Source of the DNA: Pseudidiomarina insulisalsae
GTDB lineage: Bacteria > Pseudomonadota > Gammaproteobacteria > Enterobacterales > Alteromonadaceae
DNA length: 64,000 bases
Reading direction: 5' to 3'
Assembly: GCF_003987065.1 (NCBI RefSeq)
Contig: NZ_PIPY01000007.1
Span: 124,001-188,000, forward strand
This document shows, one piece after another, positions 39,056-49,235 of the stretch (position 1 is the stretch's first letter; each line of letters opens with the position of its first letter). The translations under genes and the position numbers were made by a program. The notes beneath the pieces were generated by a model that did no database searches, was not told where the DNA came from, and saw nothing but the letters and a program-made list of their open reading frames with translations.

Positions 39056-40210
39056 ATGCAACTTAACCTCGACACCGCAGCGTTTCTACGCGACTACTGG
39101 CAAAAGCAGCCGTTACTTATCCGTAACGGCTTGGCTGACTTCGTTGATCTCATTGAACCCGAGCTGCTGGCTGGCCTGGCCATGGAGGATGGTGTCGATG
39201 CCCGGATCATTCAGCAGACCGCGTCTGGCTGGCACGTTGAACATGGCCCCTTTAGCGACTACGAAGCTTTTGGTGAGCAGGACTGGACCTTGCTGGTACA
39301 GGCCGTCAACGAGTGGTTTCCCGAAGTACAGAGCCTGCTCTCGGCATTCCGCTTTTTGCCGGACTGGCGGGTCGACGATGTGATGGTCAGTTTCGCCACT
39401 GAAAACGGCGGTGTCGGTGCGCATCTTGATCAGTACGACGTATTTATTATTCAGGGCGCCGGCAGCCGTCACTGGCGCGTTGGTGAGCGCCTTCATAATG
39501 CCGCTGAATATTGCCCACACCCTGATTTGAAGCAGCTTCAAAATAGCAATTTTGCCGCTGTTATCGACGCAGTACTGGCGCCGGGAGACGTGCTTTACAT
39601 ACCCGCAGGTTGTCCGCATCACGGCGTGGCAATTGAACCCAGTCTGAATTATTCGGTGGGATTTCGGGCGCCCAATAGCGCGGAGTGGTTAGCACAATTA
39701 GCCGACCAGCTACTGGCCAGCGAACAGAATTTCCCCCGCTATACCGACCCCGATGATGGGCTTGCCACGCGACCGTTTCAAATCAGCAACGCAGAAGTTC
39801 AGCAAGTACGCGATCTGCTGCTACAACAGCTGGCATCAACGGCTGGCGCGCAGGCTATTGCGCAAGTGATGTCGCAGTCGAAGCGGCCCCTGCCCCAAGC
39901 GGAAGATCCGATCACGCCAGCGCAGCTATTAAGTTTTGCCGCGACCGACATGATGATTGGTCGCACGCCGGGCGCACGGGTTTTAACGAATGAAGCCGGT
40001 CAGCTGTTCGCCAATGGTGAGTTAGTCGAGGGTTTGTGCCGCGACGATGATGCGGCACTGGAACTACTGAATCTGGTACAGGAACAACCGTTAGCTAACT
40101 ACGCAGCAACTTTCGCCAGCGAAGCTGGCAGTCGCGTGCTCTGTGAACTGCTGAATCAGGGCGTATTTTACCTGGTACAGGAAGTGGAGCCAGAGCAAGA
40201 CGATGACTGA
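39056..40210 (+). CDS. roxA: 50S ribosomal protein uL16 arginine hydroxylase RoxA (YcfD)
   Basis: Fe(II)- and 2-oxoglutarate-dependent JmjC-type oxygenase that hydroxylates an arginine of ribosomal protein uL16. The 384-residue protein has the iron triad His123, Asp125 (VGAHLDQYDVF) and probably His188 (GCPHHGVAIE), spaced as in E. coli YcfD. It starts QLNLDTAAFLRDYWQKQPLLIRN, typical of the family. It belongs to the mnmA-hflD-purB run and ends at a strong terminator. Confidence 0.94.
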   Translation: MQLNLDTAAFLRDYWQKQPLLIRNGLADFVDLIEPELLAGLAMEDGVDARIIQQTASGWHVEHGPFSDYEAFGEQDWTLLVQAVNEWFPEVQSLLSAFRFLPDWRVDDVMVSFATENGGVGAHLDQYDVFIIQGAGSRHWRVGERLHNAAEYCPHPDLKQLQNSNFAAVIDAVLAPGDVLYIPAGCPHHGVAIEPSLNYSVGFRAPNSAEWLAQLADQLLASEQNFPRYTDPDDGLATRPFQISNAEVQQVRDLLLQQLASTAGAQAIAQVMSQSKRPLPQAEDPITPAQLLSFAATDMMIGRTPGARVLTNEAGQLFANGELVEGLCRDDDAALELLNLVQEQPLANYAATFASEAGSRVLCELLNQGVFYLVQEVEPEQDDD

Positions 40211-40215
40211 GTCAG

Positions 40216-40243
40216 GGCAACAGCTTAGCTGTTGCCTTTTTCT
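40216..40243 (+). terminator. Intrinsic terminator after roxA, embedded in the end of the convergent gene
   Basis: GGCAACAGC (40216-40224) pairs perfectly with GCTGTTGCC (40228-40236) around a TTA loop, followed by TTTTTCTT. The TTA loop is the stop codon of the opposing DUF4826 gene. The opposite strand has no U-tract. Confidence 0.88.
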
Positions 40244-40680
40244 TCTGGCGATTGCCACAGTGCGTCATTGGCAACCGCTTCATAGATACCCTCAGCACGA
40301 CTGATCAGATAATTCGCATACTTTTGTTGCTCCGGATCCTGACTTGCTTTGGGATCATCAATGATCGCCTGCGCTTTCAATTGCCATTGCATTGAAATAT
40401 GGCGCATTGCCTCACGCGCATCCTTTGCCGCCTTCGCGCCGACAACGTCGGTAGGGACATCACCATTCACCAGCCAGAGCTCTTTGCGATCCTGCGTGGT
40501 GAATTTCCAGATGGCGACATAAGGCACTAAATAGCGCGATTCTTTGGTTAATACCCGATCAGTAATAATCCCCTGCTCCGCTAAGTACTTATTCGCAGCC
40601 TGAAATTGCTCACGAACCCATGCTGAAGCTTGTTCTTCAGTCATTTGTGGCTGGGCGTTTTGTGCCTGTTCTTGCGCCAT
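40225..40680 (-). CDS. DUF4826 family protein
   Basis: Cytoplasmic 151-residue protein of unknown function. The conserved blocks AWVREQFQAANKYLAEQGI, ESRYLVPYVAIWKF, LVNGDVPTDVV and AREAMRHISMQWQLKA match what I recall of DUF4826 from marine gammaproteobacteria. There is no signal peptide or membrane segment. AGGAAG lies upstream of the ATG. It stands alone, convergent with roxA and divergent from leucine dehydrogenase. Its last codons form one arm of the roxA terminator. Confidence 0.8.
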   Translation of the reverse strand: MAQEQAQNAQPQMTEEQASAWVREQFQAANKYLAEQGIITDRVLTKESRYLVPYVAIWKFTTQDRKELWLVNGDVPTDVVGAKAAKDAREAMRHISMQWQLKAQAIIDDPKASQDPEQQKYANYLISRAEGIYEAVANDALWQSPEEKGNS

Positions 40681-40784
40681 AATTTTACAACTTCCTATAT
40701 AAACCTAATCAACTGGATGCCTTCATAGTACCGCGAAAGACGAGTCCGGCAAAGTCGGATTTGCTGTAAACTTAGCTTTCAATA

Positions 40785-40802
40785 GTTTACGTTAACGTAA
40801 AC
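40785..40802 (+). promoter_or_regulatory. Perfect 18-bp palindrome, LiuR-like operator of leucine dehydrogenase
   Basis: GTTTACGTTAACGTAAAC reads the same on both strands. It resembles the TTTACGT-nn-ACGTAAA motif reported for LiuR, the MerR-family regulator of branched-chain amino-acid degradation in gammaproteobacteria. A TATTAT (40804-40809) lies immediately downstream, so the palindrome would occupy the promoter spacer, as MerR-type regulators usually do. It is 87 nt before the leucine dehydrogenase start. Confidence 0.75.
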
Positions 40803-40888
40803 GTATTATTTTCCGTCATTCACTAGCGCAGGCAAAAGTAAAATGGTAATGTGCGCGCAATTTTGGGATGAACGAGGAAACCACGCAC

Positions 40889-41941
40889 ATGTCTCTATTT
40901 GAGCATAAAGAGTTCGACCAACACGAACAGGTCGTGTTCTGTCACGATAAAGAAACCGGTTTAAAAGCAATCATTGCTATCCATGACACCACCCTTGGGC
41001 CATCCTTAGGCGGTACCCGTTTATGGAATTATGCAACCTCTGCTGACGCATTAACCGACGTATTACGCTTGTCGCGTGGTATGACTTATAAAAGCGCCCT
41101 TGCCGGTCTGCCACTTGGCGGTGGTAAGGCGGTTATTATTGGTGATGCAAAAACGATTAAGTCACCGGAACTGTTCCGCGCTTACGGTCGCTTTGTTGAG
41201 TCATTGAGCGGTCGTTATATTACCGCTGAAGACGTCAATATTCGCACCAGTGATATCGCGCTGGTTGCCGAAGAAACCTCTTTCGTTGCCGGTACAGAGG
41301 GCAAAGCGGGTGACCCGTCTCCACATACCGCATTAGGCACTTATCTGGGCCTGAAAGCCGCGGCCAAACACAAGCTTGGCTCAGAAGACCTGAATGGCGT
41401 TAAAATTGCGATTCAGGGGCTTGGTGCAGTGGGTTATGACTTTGCTGCTTATTGTGCCAAAGAAGGTGCGCAGCTGTGGGTGACTGATATCAATGAAGCC
41501 GCCTGCCAACGTGCTGCTCAGGAGCTGAACGCGACAGTGGTCGGTCTGGATGATATTTACGGGCTGGACGTAGACGTTTATGCGCCATGTGCACTGGGTG
41601 CGACCGTCAACGATGATACCCTGGCGCAAATGAAAGCCCAAATCATTGCTGGCAGTGCCAATAACCAGCTAGCGACGCCGGCGCATGACAAAAAAGTCAT
41701 GGAGATGGGCATTCTGTATGCTCCGGATTATGTCATTAATGCCGGTGGCGTAATTCACGTATGCAGTGAAGCGGCACACATGAGCCGCGAAGAGACTGAC
41801 AAGCGTGTGCGTGATATCTACGGTACGCTGGATACCATTTTCACCCGCTCAGCCGCAGAGCAGCGCCCGACGGGCGAAATCGCTGACGAGCTGGCTCGTG
41901 AAGTGATCGCTAAAGCCAAAGCAGCGAAGCAGCAAGCCTAA
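40889..41941 (+). CDS. Leucine dehydrogenase (Glu/Leu/Phe/Val dehydrogenase family)
   Basis: Reversible NAD-dependent deamination of leucine and other branched-chain amino acids, the first step of their catabolism. It has 350 residues, the usual length. The catalytic lysines are in RGMTYKSALAGLPLGGGKAVIIGD, and the NAD-binding loop is GLGAVGYDFA. The start at 40889 (MSLFEHKEFD) fits the family better than an ATG 21 nt upstream (40868); GAGG lies 11 nt before 40889. The LiuR-like palindrome upstream supports a role in branched-chain amino-acid use. It converges with the YdiJ-like gene with 8 nt between stops. Confidence 0.92.
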   Translation: MSLFEHKEFDQHEQVVFCHDKETGLKAIIAIHDTTLGPSLGGTRLWNYATSADALTDVLRLSRGMTYKSALAGLPLGGGKAVIIGDAKTIKSPELFRAYGRFVESLSGRYITAEDVNIRTSDIALVAEETSFVAGTEGKAGDPSPHTALGTYLGLKAAAKHKLGSEDLNGVKIAIQGLGAVGYDFAAYCAKEGAQLWVTDINEAACQRAAQELNATVVGLDDIYGLDVDVYAPCALGATVNDDTLAQMKAQIIAGSANNQLATPAHDKKVMEMGILYAPDYVINAGGVIHVCSEAAHMSREETDKRVRDIYGTLDTIFTRSAAEQRPTGEIADELAREVIAKAKAAKQQA

Positions 41942-41949
41942 GCGACAGC

Positions 41950-44900
41950 TCAGGCCTGCAGGCGTTGCGCAAGGAGCTGTAACGGGTGTTGCACCTGTTG
42001 CAGCTTTTCTTTTTGTGGCTCATCAGTGTTGCTAGCGAAGCGTTTTGTCTGACAGCGACAGGAAAAACCCGTGATCAGTGCATTGTCGCTGCGCGCCAGT
42101 GGCTCCCGCCAGCTCATATCAAATAATGCGGCACTTTTTCGTTGCTGTTCTGCTTCATGACCATAGGTGCCAGCCATACCGCAACATCCGGTCGCCACGG
42201 TCGTAGCATTGACCCCCACCGCAGCTAAAATCTGTTCCCACATACGGGCACTGGCCGGGACTGCGGTCTGTTCCGTACAATGCAAAAACAAATCGGCCTG
42301 GTCCGCGTCCGCTGCTGAATTGTCGGTCGTTGCAGGCAACTGTTGCTGCAATTGTCCGGTTTGATCGGCCAGCCATTCCTGTGCCAACAGCACCTTAAAC
42401 CGTACCTCCTGCCCGGCGTACTCAAGGTATTCATCGCGCAGACAGAGTACCGTCGACGCATCCACGCCAACCATGGTTAACTGCGCGTCTGCCAGTTGAT
42501 TGAGTTGGCCGGTGACGCGGGTCGCCGTGACGCGAAACTGCTCCAGAAAACCTTTCACATGTTGCGCTTTACCATTACCAATAAACGCAAGTAAGACCGG
42601 TTGATAGCCAAGCCCGGTAATGACCTGGCCCATAGCTTCTACTACCTCGGCCTGATAAAAGCTGGTGAAAGGATCTTGCACAATCACTACGGTCTGTGCC
42701 CGCTCCTGTTCGCTCAGGGCGGTAAGCTGATCGACCGTAAGCTGCCGCCAATTCTGATGACGCCAGCGGTGCGCCAGCGTGGGCACGGATAAGCGCGGGG
42801 TATCAACATAACCCAGCGTTTTTTTCAGCAACCACTGACTGGCCAGGTTATGCGTCATTAGATTGCTAAGCCGCGGCAATCTGGCCATCAGCGGTGCGGT
42901 GCGCTCAATACCGGCGACCAGATAGTCTCTTAACGGACGACGGTAAAGCTGATAGTACCACTGCAAAAATCGCGCCCGGAAGCTGGGCACATCGACCTTG
43001 ACTGGACACTGGCTGGCACAGGCTTTACAGGCAAGACAGTTATCCATCGATGCTTTCACCTGATGGTTAAAATCACGCGAAAAACGGTTTTTTTTCTCTT
43101 TCGTGAAGTAGTTGCGGGCGTGCGGGGCAGCGGCAACATTCAGACCATCGGCGCTGGTCAGACGTAACCATTCCCGAATAAGGGTCGCGCGGCCTTTCGG
43201 TGACATGCGCCGATCACCGCTGACCTTAAACGACGGACACATGGGCGAGTCTTCAGCATAGTTAAAGCACAGGCCATTGCCGTTACAGTTCATCGCCGCG
43301 GCGTAGGTATCGCGTACCGCCACCGGAATCTGGCGGTCATAGTAACCGCGCTTGCGCGCATCTACCGACACCAGTTCGGCGTTTTGCAGGCCGTAGGGGG
43401 TTGCCAGTTTGCCCGGATTCAGGCGGTTATCAGGATCGAACGCTGCTTTGATTTTTTGCAGCTCGGTATAAAGCTCAGGCCCAAAAAAGTCAGGCGCATA
43501 TTCGGAGCGATAGCCTTTGCCGTGTTCGCCCCACATCAAGCCGCCATATTTCGCAGTTAATGCTGCAACTTTATCACTAATGGTGCGCAATAATTTCTCG
43601 TCGGCAGGGTCTTTCATATCCAACGCCGGCCGCACATGTAAGACGCCGGCGTCGACGTGACCAAACATACCGTACTGCAACTCATGCTTATCGAGCAGTT
43701 GGCGAAACTCGGCGATAAAATCAGCCAGTGACTCCGGCGGTACGGCCGTATCTTCGGCAAAGGCGATAGGTTTACGTTCGCCTTTCACCGCGCCAAGCAG
43801 GCCGACTGACTTTTTCCGCATGGCATAAATGGTTTGGATACTCTGTGCCTCACGGCAGATCTTATATCCAATCACACCATGCCCGCCCTGCTCCTGCGTC
43901 AGCTCGTCATCGAGTGTTGTTACCAGTTTGTCGAGTTTGGCTTCCAGCGCGTCGGCATCGACCGCGGTGTATTCCACCATGTTAATGCCAGCCATAGATT
44001 GGCCGCTTTTCCCTTCTGCCACATCATCGCGCACACTGTGCCAGATGATGTCGTTACGGGCCAGATCAAGTACCGTACTGTCAACGGTTTCCACCGAGGT
44101 TGCCTGCGCGCGCACCAATATCGGCGCATGACGCAGTGCCGCGTCAAAATTACGGTAGGAAATATTGACCAGCACCTTATGTTTCGGAATCGCAGTCAAA
44201 TTCAGTTTGGCGGCGGTGATAAATGCCAGCGTTCCCTCAGAGCCGGCAAGCAACCGGGAAAGATCCAAAGTTTCGCTTTGCGGATCATAACAATGTTTCA
44301 GATCATAGCCGGTGAGAAAGCGATTCAGGGGCGGAAAGCGCGCTTCAATTGCGTCACGCTTTGCCACGCAACTGGCAATGACCTGCCGGTACAAACTGGC
44401 TTCCAGACTTGAGCCCTCGGCCCGCGCCTGCGCTTCAGCCAGTGGCAGTGGCCCGGTTTCAATCAGATCACCATTAATCAGTACTGCCTGCAACCCAAGA
44501 ATATGGTCACTGGTTTTGCCATACACCAGCGAGCCCTGGCCCGAGGCGTCGGTGTTAATCATGCCACCAATGGTGGCACGGTTGCTGGTAGATAGATCGG
44601 GCGAGAAAAACCAACCCGCGCTGCGTACCGCGTCGTTGAGGGCATCTTTTACGACCCCGGTCTGACAGCGCACCCAGTCCTGCGCCGGCGGCCCGGCTTC
44701 GATGTCTTTAAAATAACGGCTCAGATCGACAATGATGCCATGACTTAAACTCTGGCCGTTGGTGCCGGTGCCACCGCCACGGGGACTAAAACGCAGCGCG
44801 CGGTATTCGGCCTGCTGGCCCAGCCGTAAGGCTAACTGCAGATCTGTGACATGACGTGGATAGATGACCGCCTGCGGTAACTGTTGATAGACGCTATTGT

Positions 44901-45051
44901 CCGTTGCGGCGATTAACCGACCGCTGTAACTAAGATCAACATCACCGGCAAACCCAGCCTGCCCGAGCGCATGTATATAACGGCCATACACTGGCTCGGA
45001 AGCAGAATAGTTATCAAGTGCGCCAAGCACCTGGACAGCTGAGTTTGCCAA
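41950..45051 (-). CDS. ydiJ: FAD- and Fe-S-dependent 2-hydroxyacid dehydrogenase (YdiJ type)
   Basis: Large (1033-residue) two-part flavoprotein. The N-terminal FAD-binding PCMH domain has FSPRGGGTGTNGQSLSHG and DLSTSNRATIGGMINTDASG, and the FAD-oxidase C domain includes GMFGHVDAGVLHVRP and WGEHGKGYRSEY. The C-terminal iron-sulfur part has CLACKACASQCP and the later CCGMAGTYGHE of CCG-type redox proteins. E. coli YdiJ and its homologues are reported as D-2-hydroxyglutarate or D-lactate-like dehydrogenases; the substrate here is not proven. It lies 17 nt after ppsA on the same strand, so both are probably co-transcribed. Confidence 0.9.
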   Translation of the reverse strand: MANSAVQVLGALDNYSASEPVYGRYIHALGQAGFAGDVDLSYSGRLIAATDNSVYQQLPQAVIYPRHVTDLQLALRLGQQAEYRALRFSPRGGGTGTNGQSLSHGIIVDLSRYFKDIEAGPPAQDWVRCQTGVVKDALNDAVRSAGWFFSPDLSTSNRATIGGMINTDASGQGSLVYGKTSDHILGLQAVLINGDLIETGPLPLAEAQARAEGSSLEASLYRQVIASCVAKRDAIEARFPPLNRFLTGYDLKHCYDPQSETLDLSRLLAGSEGTLAFITAAKLNLTAIPKHKVLVNISYRNFDAALRHAPILVRAQATSVETVDSTVLDLARNDIIWHSVRDDVAEGKSGQSMAGINMVEYTAVDADALEAKLDKLVTTLDDELTQEQGGHGVIGYKICREAQSIQTIYAMRKKSVGLLGAVKGERKPIAFAEDTAVPPESLADFIAEFRQLLDKHELQYGMFGHVDAGVLHVRPALDMKDPADEKLLRTISDKVAALTAKYGGLMWGEHGKGYRSEYAPDFFGPELYTELQKIKAAFDPDNRLNPGKLATPYGLQNAELVSVDARKRGYYDRQIPVAVRDTYAAAMNCNGNGLCFNYAEDSPMCPSFKVSGDRRMSPKGRATLIREWLRLTSADGLNVAAAPHARNYFTKEKKNRFSRDFNHQVKASMDNCLACKACASQCPVKVDVPSFRARFLQWYYQLYRRPLRDYLVAGIERTAPLMARLPRLSNLMTHNLASQWLLKKTLGYVDTPRLSVPTLAHRWRHQNWRQLTVDQLTALSEQERAQTVVIVQDPFTSFYQAEVVEAMGQVITGLGYQPVLLAFIGNGKAQHVKGFLEQFRVTATRVTGQLNQLADAQLTMVGVDASTVLCLRDEYLEYAGQEVRFKVLLAQEWLADQTGQLQQQLPATTDNSAADADQADLFLHCTEQTAVPASARMWEQILAAVGVNATTVATGCCGMAGTYGHEAEQQRKSAALFDMSWREPLARSDNALITGFSCRCQTKRFASNTDEPQKEKLQQVQHPLQLLAQRLQA

Positions 45052-45068
45052 GTAATACTCCTTTGTCG

Positions 45069-47453
45069 TTAAGCCTGTGTCTGTTTTGCCAGATAAAGCC
45101 AGGTATCAACAACGGTGTCAGGGTTTAATGATACGGAGTCAATTCCCTGCTCCACCAGCCACTGCGCAAAATCGGCATGGTCCGATGGTCCCTGGCCGCA
45201 GATACCCACGTACTTACCTTTTTTCTTCGCTGCCGAAATTGCCATGGCCAGCATGGCTTTCACTGCTTCATTACGTTCGTCAAACAGGTGGGCGATCACC
45301 CCGGAGTCACGATCCAGTCCCAGTGTCAGCTGGGTCAGGTCGTTAGAGCCGATTGAGAAGCCATCAAAAATGTCGAGGAACTGCTCTGCCAGTAAGGCGT
45401 TGGACGGCAATTCACACATCATGATCACGCGTAACCCATTTTCGCCCTGTACCAGGCCCTGTTCAGCCAACAGCTCAATCACCTTGCGCCCTTCTTCAAG
45501 GGTACGAACAAAAGGAATCATGATCTCGACGTTGGCCAGGCCCATGTCATTGCGCACGCGCTTAATCGCTTCGCACTCCAGGGCAAAACAATCGCGGAAA
45601 TCTTCCGAGATATAGCGTGAGGCACCACGGAACCCAAGCATCGGGTTTTCCTCGTGTGGCTCATACTGGCGGCCACCAAGCAGATTGGCGTATTCGTTCG
45701 ATTTAAAATCCGACATCCGCACGATCACGCGTTCCGGCGCAAAGGCCGCACCCAGGGTCGCGATACCTTCGGTTAATTTCGCCACATAATACTCGCGCGG
45801 TGACTCATAACCAGCAATAAACTCATTAATTTGTGCCTGCAGGTCACTGCTTTGTTTGTCAAAATTCAGCAACGCTTTCGGGTGTACGCCAATCATGCGA
45901 TTGATAATAAACTCGAGCCGTGCCAGACCGACACCGGCATGGGGTAAGCCGGCAAAATCAAAAGCGCGATCAGGGTTGCCCACATTCATCATAATCTTTA
46001 ACGGCAGATTGGGCATGTCACCGATATCAGAGCGATTCACTTCATAGTCCAGCTCGCCTTCATAGATATAACCGGTATCACCCTCGGCGCAGGAAACCGT
46101 CACCGCCTGCCCGGCACTGATGCGATCAGTGGCGTCACCACAGCCAACCACTGCCGGGATACCCAGTTCACGGGCAATAATCGCCGCGTGGCAGGTACGG
46201 CCACCACGATTGGTCACAATCGCTGCGGCACGTTTCATAATCGGCTCCCAATCCGGGTCCGTCATGTCGGTCACCAGAACGTCGCCCGCTTGTACCTGAT
46301 CCATCTCTGAAATATCGTTCAATACCCGCGCTACACCACTACCAATGCGCTGGCCAATCGCCCGTCCGGTGGCAACCACCGAGCTTTTCTGCGACAAACT
46401 GAAACGTTCCACCGACTGACTATTTTTATTCGACTGCACCGTCTCAGGACGGGCCTGAACAATATACAGTTTGCCGTCAATACCGTCTTTGGCCCACTCA
46501 ATATCCATCGGGCGACCGTAATGCTGTTCAATAATCACCGCCTGACGCGCCAGTGCTTCAACTTCGGCATCACTAATTGAGAAGGTGGCGGATTGCGCTG
46601 CAGGAATATCAACAATGTCGGTTTGCTTTCCATGCTCAGCGCTTGTTGAGTACACCATCTGGATCTTTTTACTGCCCAGATTGCGACGCAATACTGCGGG
46701 TCGCTCAGCTTTCAGCGTCGGCTTATGGACGTAGAACTCGTCCGGATTCACCGCGCCCTGTACGACCATCTCACCCAGGCCAAAGCTTGAGGTAATAAAT
46801 ACCACGTCGTTGAAACCCGACTCAGTATCGATGGTGAACATAACACCTGACGAGGCAATATCACTGCGCACCATGCGCTGAATACCTGCCGACAGCGCTA
46901 CACCGCGATGGTCATAGCCCTGGTGTACCCGGTAAGAAATGGCACGATCATTAAATAGTGACGCAAAAACGTGCTTGATCGCTTCCATAATCTGGTCAAT
47001 ACCACGGACGTTCAGGAAGGTTTCCTGTTGTCCGGCAAAGGAAGCGTCAGGCATATCTTCAGCGGTCGCCGAGCTACGCACCGCGAAACTGACTTCGTTG
47101 TTGCCGCCGCCTAATTCCTGGTAGGCTGCACGAATCGACTGGTCTAACGCATCCTGGAAAGGTGTATCGATAATCCACTGACGGATCTGCTGCCCGGCCT
47201 CAGCCAGCGCTTTAACGTCATTGGTATCAAGGTCATCGAGAAGTGCGTAAATACGGTCATTCACCCCCGACTGCTCAAGAAACTCGTTGAAAGCTTCGGC
47301 CGTTGTGGCAAAGCCATTGGGCACCTCAACGCCAGCGCCGGCCAGATTGCTAATCATTTCACCGAGCGACGCGTTTTTTCCTCCCACGCGCCCTACATCA
47401 TTCATCCCTAATTGATCATACCAAAGTACGTAATCGGTTACGTTTTGTTGCAC
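45069..47453 (-). CDS. ppsA: Phosphoenolpyruvate synthase
   Basis: Converts pyruvate and ATP to PEP, AMP and phosphate, the entry to gluconeogenesis from pyruvate or amino acids. The 794 residues are full length. Domains in order are the ATP-grasp-like pyruvate phosphate dikinase N-terminal region ([12 protein letters not shown]), the phosphohistidine domain with [21 protein letters not shown], and the PEP-binding TIM barrel with [14 protein letters not shown] and [19 protein letters not shown]. It is divergent from its regulator ppsR (108 nt between starts), the standard arrangement. Confidence 0.98.
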   Translation of the reverse strand: MQQNVTDYVLWYDQLGMNDVGRVGGKNASLGEMISNLAGAGVEVPNGFATTAEAFNEFLEQSGVNDRIYALLDDLDTNDVKALAEAGQQIRQWIIDTPFQDALDQSIRAAYQELGGGNNEVSFAVRSSATAEDMPDASFAGQQETFLNVRGIDQIMEAIKHVFASLFNDRAISYRVHQGYDHRGVALSAGIQRMVRSDIASSGVMFTIDTESGFNDVVFITSSFGLGEMVVQGAVNPDEFYVHKPTLKAERPAVLRRNLGSKKIQMVYSTSAEHGKQTDIVDIPAAQSATFSISDAEVEALARQAVIIEQHYGRPMDIEWAKDGIDGKLYIVQARPETVQSNKNSQSVERFSLSQKSSVVATGRAIGQRIGSGVARVLNDISEMDQVQAGDVLVTDMTDPDWEPIMKRAAAIVTNRGGRTCHAAIIARELGIPAVVGCGDATDRISAGQAVTVSCAEGDTGYIYEGELDYEVNRSDIGDMPNLPLKIMMNVGNPDRAFDFAGLPHAGVGLARLEFIINRMIGVHPKALLNFDKQSSDLQAQINEFIAGYESPREYYVAKLTEGIATLGAAFAPERVIVRMSDFKSNEYANLLGGRQYEPHEENPMLGFRGASRYISEDFRDCFALECEAIKRVRNDMGLANVEIMIPFVRTLEEGRKVIELLAEQGLVQGENGLRVIMMCELPSNALLAEQFLDIFDGFSIGSNDLTQLTLGLDRDSGVIAHLFDERNEAVKAMLAMAISAAKKKGKYVGICGQGPSDHADFAQWLVEQGIDSVSLNPDTVVDTWLYLAKQTQA

Positions 47454-47560
47454 GTCAAGTTCCTCGTCGTTTTGGGGGGCTTAAGCATGGCTCATCATTT
47501 TACACATTAGCGACGAAAAGGTTAAGATTCATCAAGCATTTCTAGCCAGAGAACCCATTC

Positions 47561-48385
47561 ATGCGAACTATTTTCTATATATCCGACGGCACGGCACTGA
47601 CGGCTGAGGCATTTGGCCGCGCCATGTTGTCAATGTTTCCACTTAAGGTTGAGCACAAAACCCTTGCCTTTATTGATACCGAGAGCAAAGCCCAGCAGGC
47701 AGTGGCGAAAATCAACGCCGCCCACGAAGCGACCGGCGAGCGGCCGGTCATTTTTCATACCTTTGTCAGTCTGGAGCTGAAACGCGTGATTACCTCGTGT
47801 ACCGGCAGTTGCTACGACTTTCTCGACTATTTTGTTGCGCCTTTGAGCCGTGAGCTGGGGATGGATGCGCAACCGAAAACCAACCGCACCCATGGTATTG
47901 AAGAAAATGGCGTACGCGATAGTTATGACAGCCGTATTGAGGCAGTCAACTACTCACTGGCGAATGACGATGGCAGTAATATCTCCGACTATGATCAGGC
48001 GGACATTATTTTGCTTGGGGTCTCGCGCACCGGGAAAACGCCGACCAGCTTGTACCTGGCATTGCACTACGGCATTAAAGCGGCCAATTATCCACTGACC
48101 GAAGACGACAATATGGAAAACCTGCAATTGCCTAAAGTGCTCAAGCAACAGCGTCACAAAATTTTCGGGTTAACGCTTGAGCCGCAGCGGCTGCATGAAA
48201 TTCGCAGCAAACGACGCGAAGGTTCGCGCTACGCTTCGTTGCAACAGTGCCGGTTTGAATTACAGGAAGTGGAAAAGATGTACCGCCGCGAGGCCATTCC
48301 ATTTCTGGACTCAACGCGTTTTTCAGTAGAAGAGATTGCCGCCAAGATTCTCGCTGAGACGAATCTTGAGCGGCATCATTATTAA
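47561..48385 (+). CDS. ppsR: PEP synthase regulatory protein (bifunctional kinase/pyrophosphorylase)
   Basis: DUF299-family enzyme that inactivates PEP synthase by ADP-dependent phosphorylation of a threonine and reactivates it by phosphate-dependent removal. The 274 residues begin [20 protein letters not shown]. The nucleotide loop [15 protein letters not shown] is visible near residue 150, and the C-terminus has [18 protein letters not shown]. It is divergent from ppsA, and the next gene downstream is convergent. Confidence 0.96.
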   Translation: MRTIFYISDGTALTAEAFGRAMLSMFPLKVEHKTLAFIDTESKAQQAVAKINAAHEATGERPVIFHTFVSLELKRVITSCTGSCYDFLDYFVAPLSRELGMDAQPKTNRTHGIEENGVRDSYDSRIEAVNYSLANDDGSNISDYDQADIILLGVSRTGKTPTSLYLALHYGIKAANYPLTEDDNMENLQLPKVLKQQRHKIFGLTLEPQRLHEIRSKRREGSRYASLQQCRFELQEVEKMYRREAIPFLDSTRFSVEEIAAKILAETNLERHHY

Positions 48386-48392
48386 GCGCCGG

Positions 48393-49208
48393 TTAGTCGG
48401 CAGTGCTGGCCGAACGTGCGTCGGTACTTTCAAAGATCTTGTCAGCAGACGCTGCAACAAAGCCGGTATACAGCTTGTCAGGCGCTATTTCATAGCGCTT
48501 GGCAAACTCATAAAAACAGCTCGGAATGACTTTTTCCATGTCGCTGAAACGCACTGCAGTGTGATCTGCCAGGGTTGACGACTGTTCCAGATACACTTCA
48601 GGGGAGCCTTTAATCTCGCCGCCTGAGGTATTCAGTCGAAAACCGGCATTTTTCAGGGTCTGATTCACCTGCTCTAATGACTCGTAGTCAGGCAGATGAT
48701 TGACGTTCACGGTAAAGTGATTGGCACGGAAGCCAAATGCGGCCATCCAGGCGGCATATTCACTCTCTTCCAGTAAACGCTCGTAATCGTTGCTGCTGAT
48801 CTGCCAGTGGGTACCTGAATACATAAATTCCGGTGTGGTTACGCTGGCCGGATCAATCTGTGCCACCAGTTGCTTCACAATGTCCTGCAACTCAGGCGAA
48901 AACTCTTCTACCAACAATTCGCTGATAAAGATTTTTGGCAGGGTTGGATCAGCATGTTCATAATGCTTCGCGACCAGGCGTTTGGCTTCAAACTTATAGT
49001 CGCCACAGGCTTTATAGCCCATCGCCTCAAAATGCGCTGCCAGTGTCTCTAAGCGCACCGGCGCCAGATTGAAGGTACGGAAGGCGACATGATCATTAAT
49101 GATGTCGCGGCCCTGCCCCAGCACCTGGTGCACTTTAGCGGCGGATGGGGTCAACTTAATGTAATCGTTCCATAGGTTTTCGAAAAACTGCTCAACCTGT
49201 TGTGACAT
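48393..49208 (-). CDS. DUF1338 family protein (HglS-like dioxygenase/decarboxylase fold)
   Basis: 271-residue protein of the DUF1338 family. A larger member, HglS (YdcJ), is a non-heme iron 2-oxoadipate dioxygenase/decarboxylase in lysine catabolism. Likely metal ligands are in INDHVAFRTFN (His40) and FRANHFTVNVNHLPD, with a later glutamate in SCFYEFAKRYE. It is much shorter than HglS (about 460 residues), so the substrate may differ. It is the last gene of a minus-strand run htpX-DAHP synthase-DUF1338 with 27-29-nt gaps. Confidence 0.82.
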   Translation of the reverse strand: MSQQVEQFFENLWNDYIKLTPSAAKVHQVLGQGRDIINDHVAFRTFNLAPVRLETLAAHFEAMGYKACGDYKFEAKRLVAKHYEHADPTLPKIFISELLVEEFSPELQDIVKQLVAQIDPASVTTPEFMYSGTHWQISSNDYERLLEESEYAAWMAAFGFRANHFTVNVNHLPDYESLEQVNQTLKNAGFRLNTSGGEIKGSPEVYLEQSSTLADHTAVRFSDMEKVIPSCFYEFAKRYEIAPDKLYTGFVAASADKIFESTDARSASTAD

Positions 49209-49235
49209 ATACTGCTAAAACCTCGAAAATGTCTG

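Noticed and set aside
41942-41985. CAGCTC/GAGCTG arms between leucine dehydrogenase and the YdiJ gene as a bidirectional terminator
   Set aside because: Arms are only six bases with a long loop and no T-run on either strand.
43834-44412. Plus-strand 192-codon frame within the YdiJ-like gene
   Set aside because: Antisense shadow; the opposite strand encodes the FAD domain continuously.
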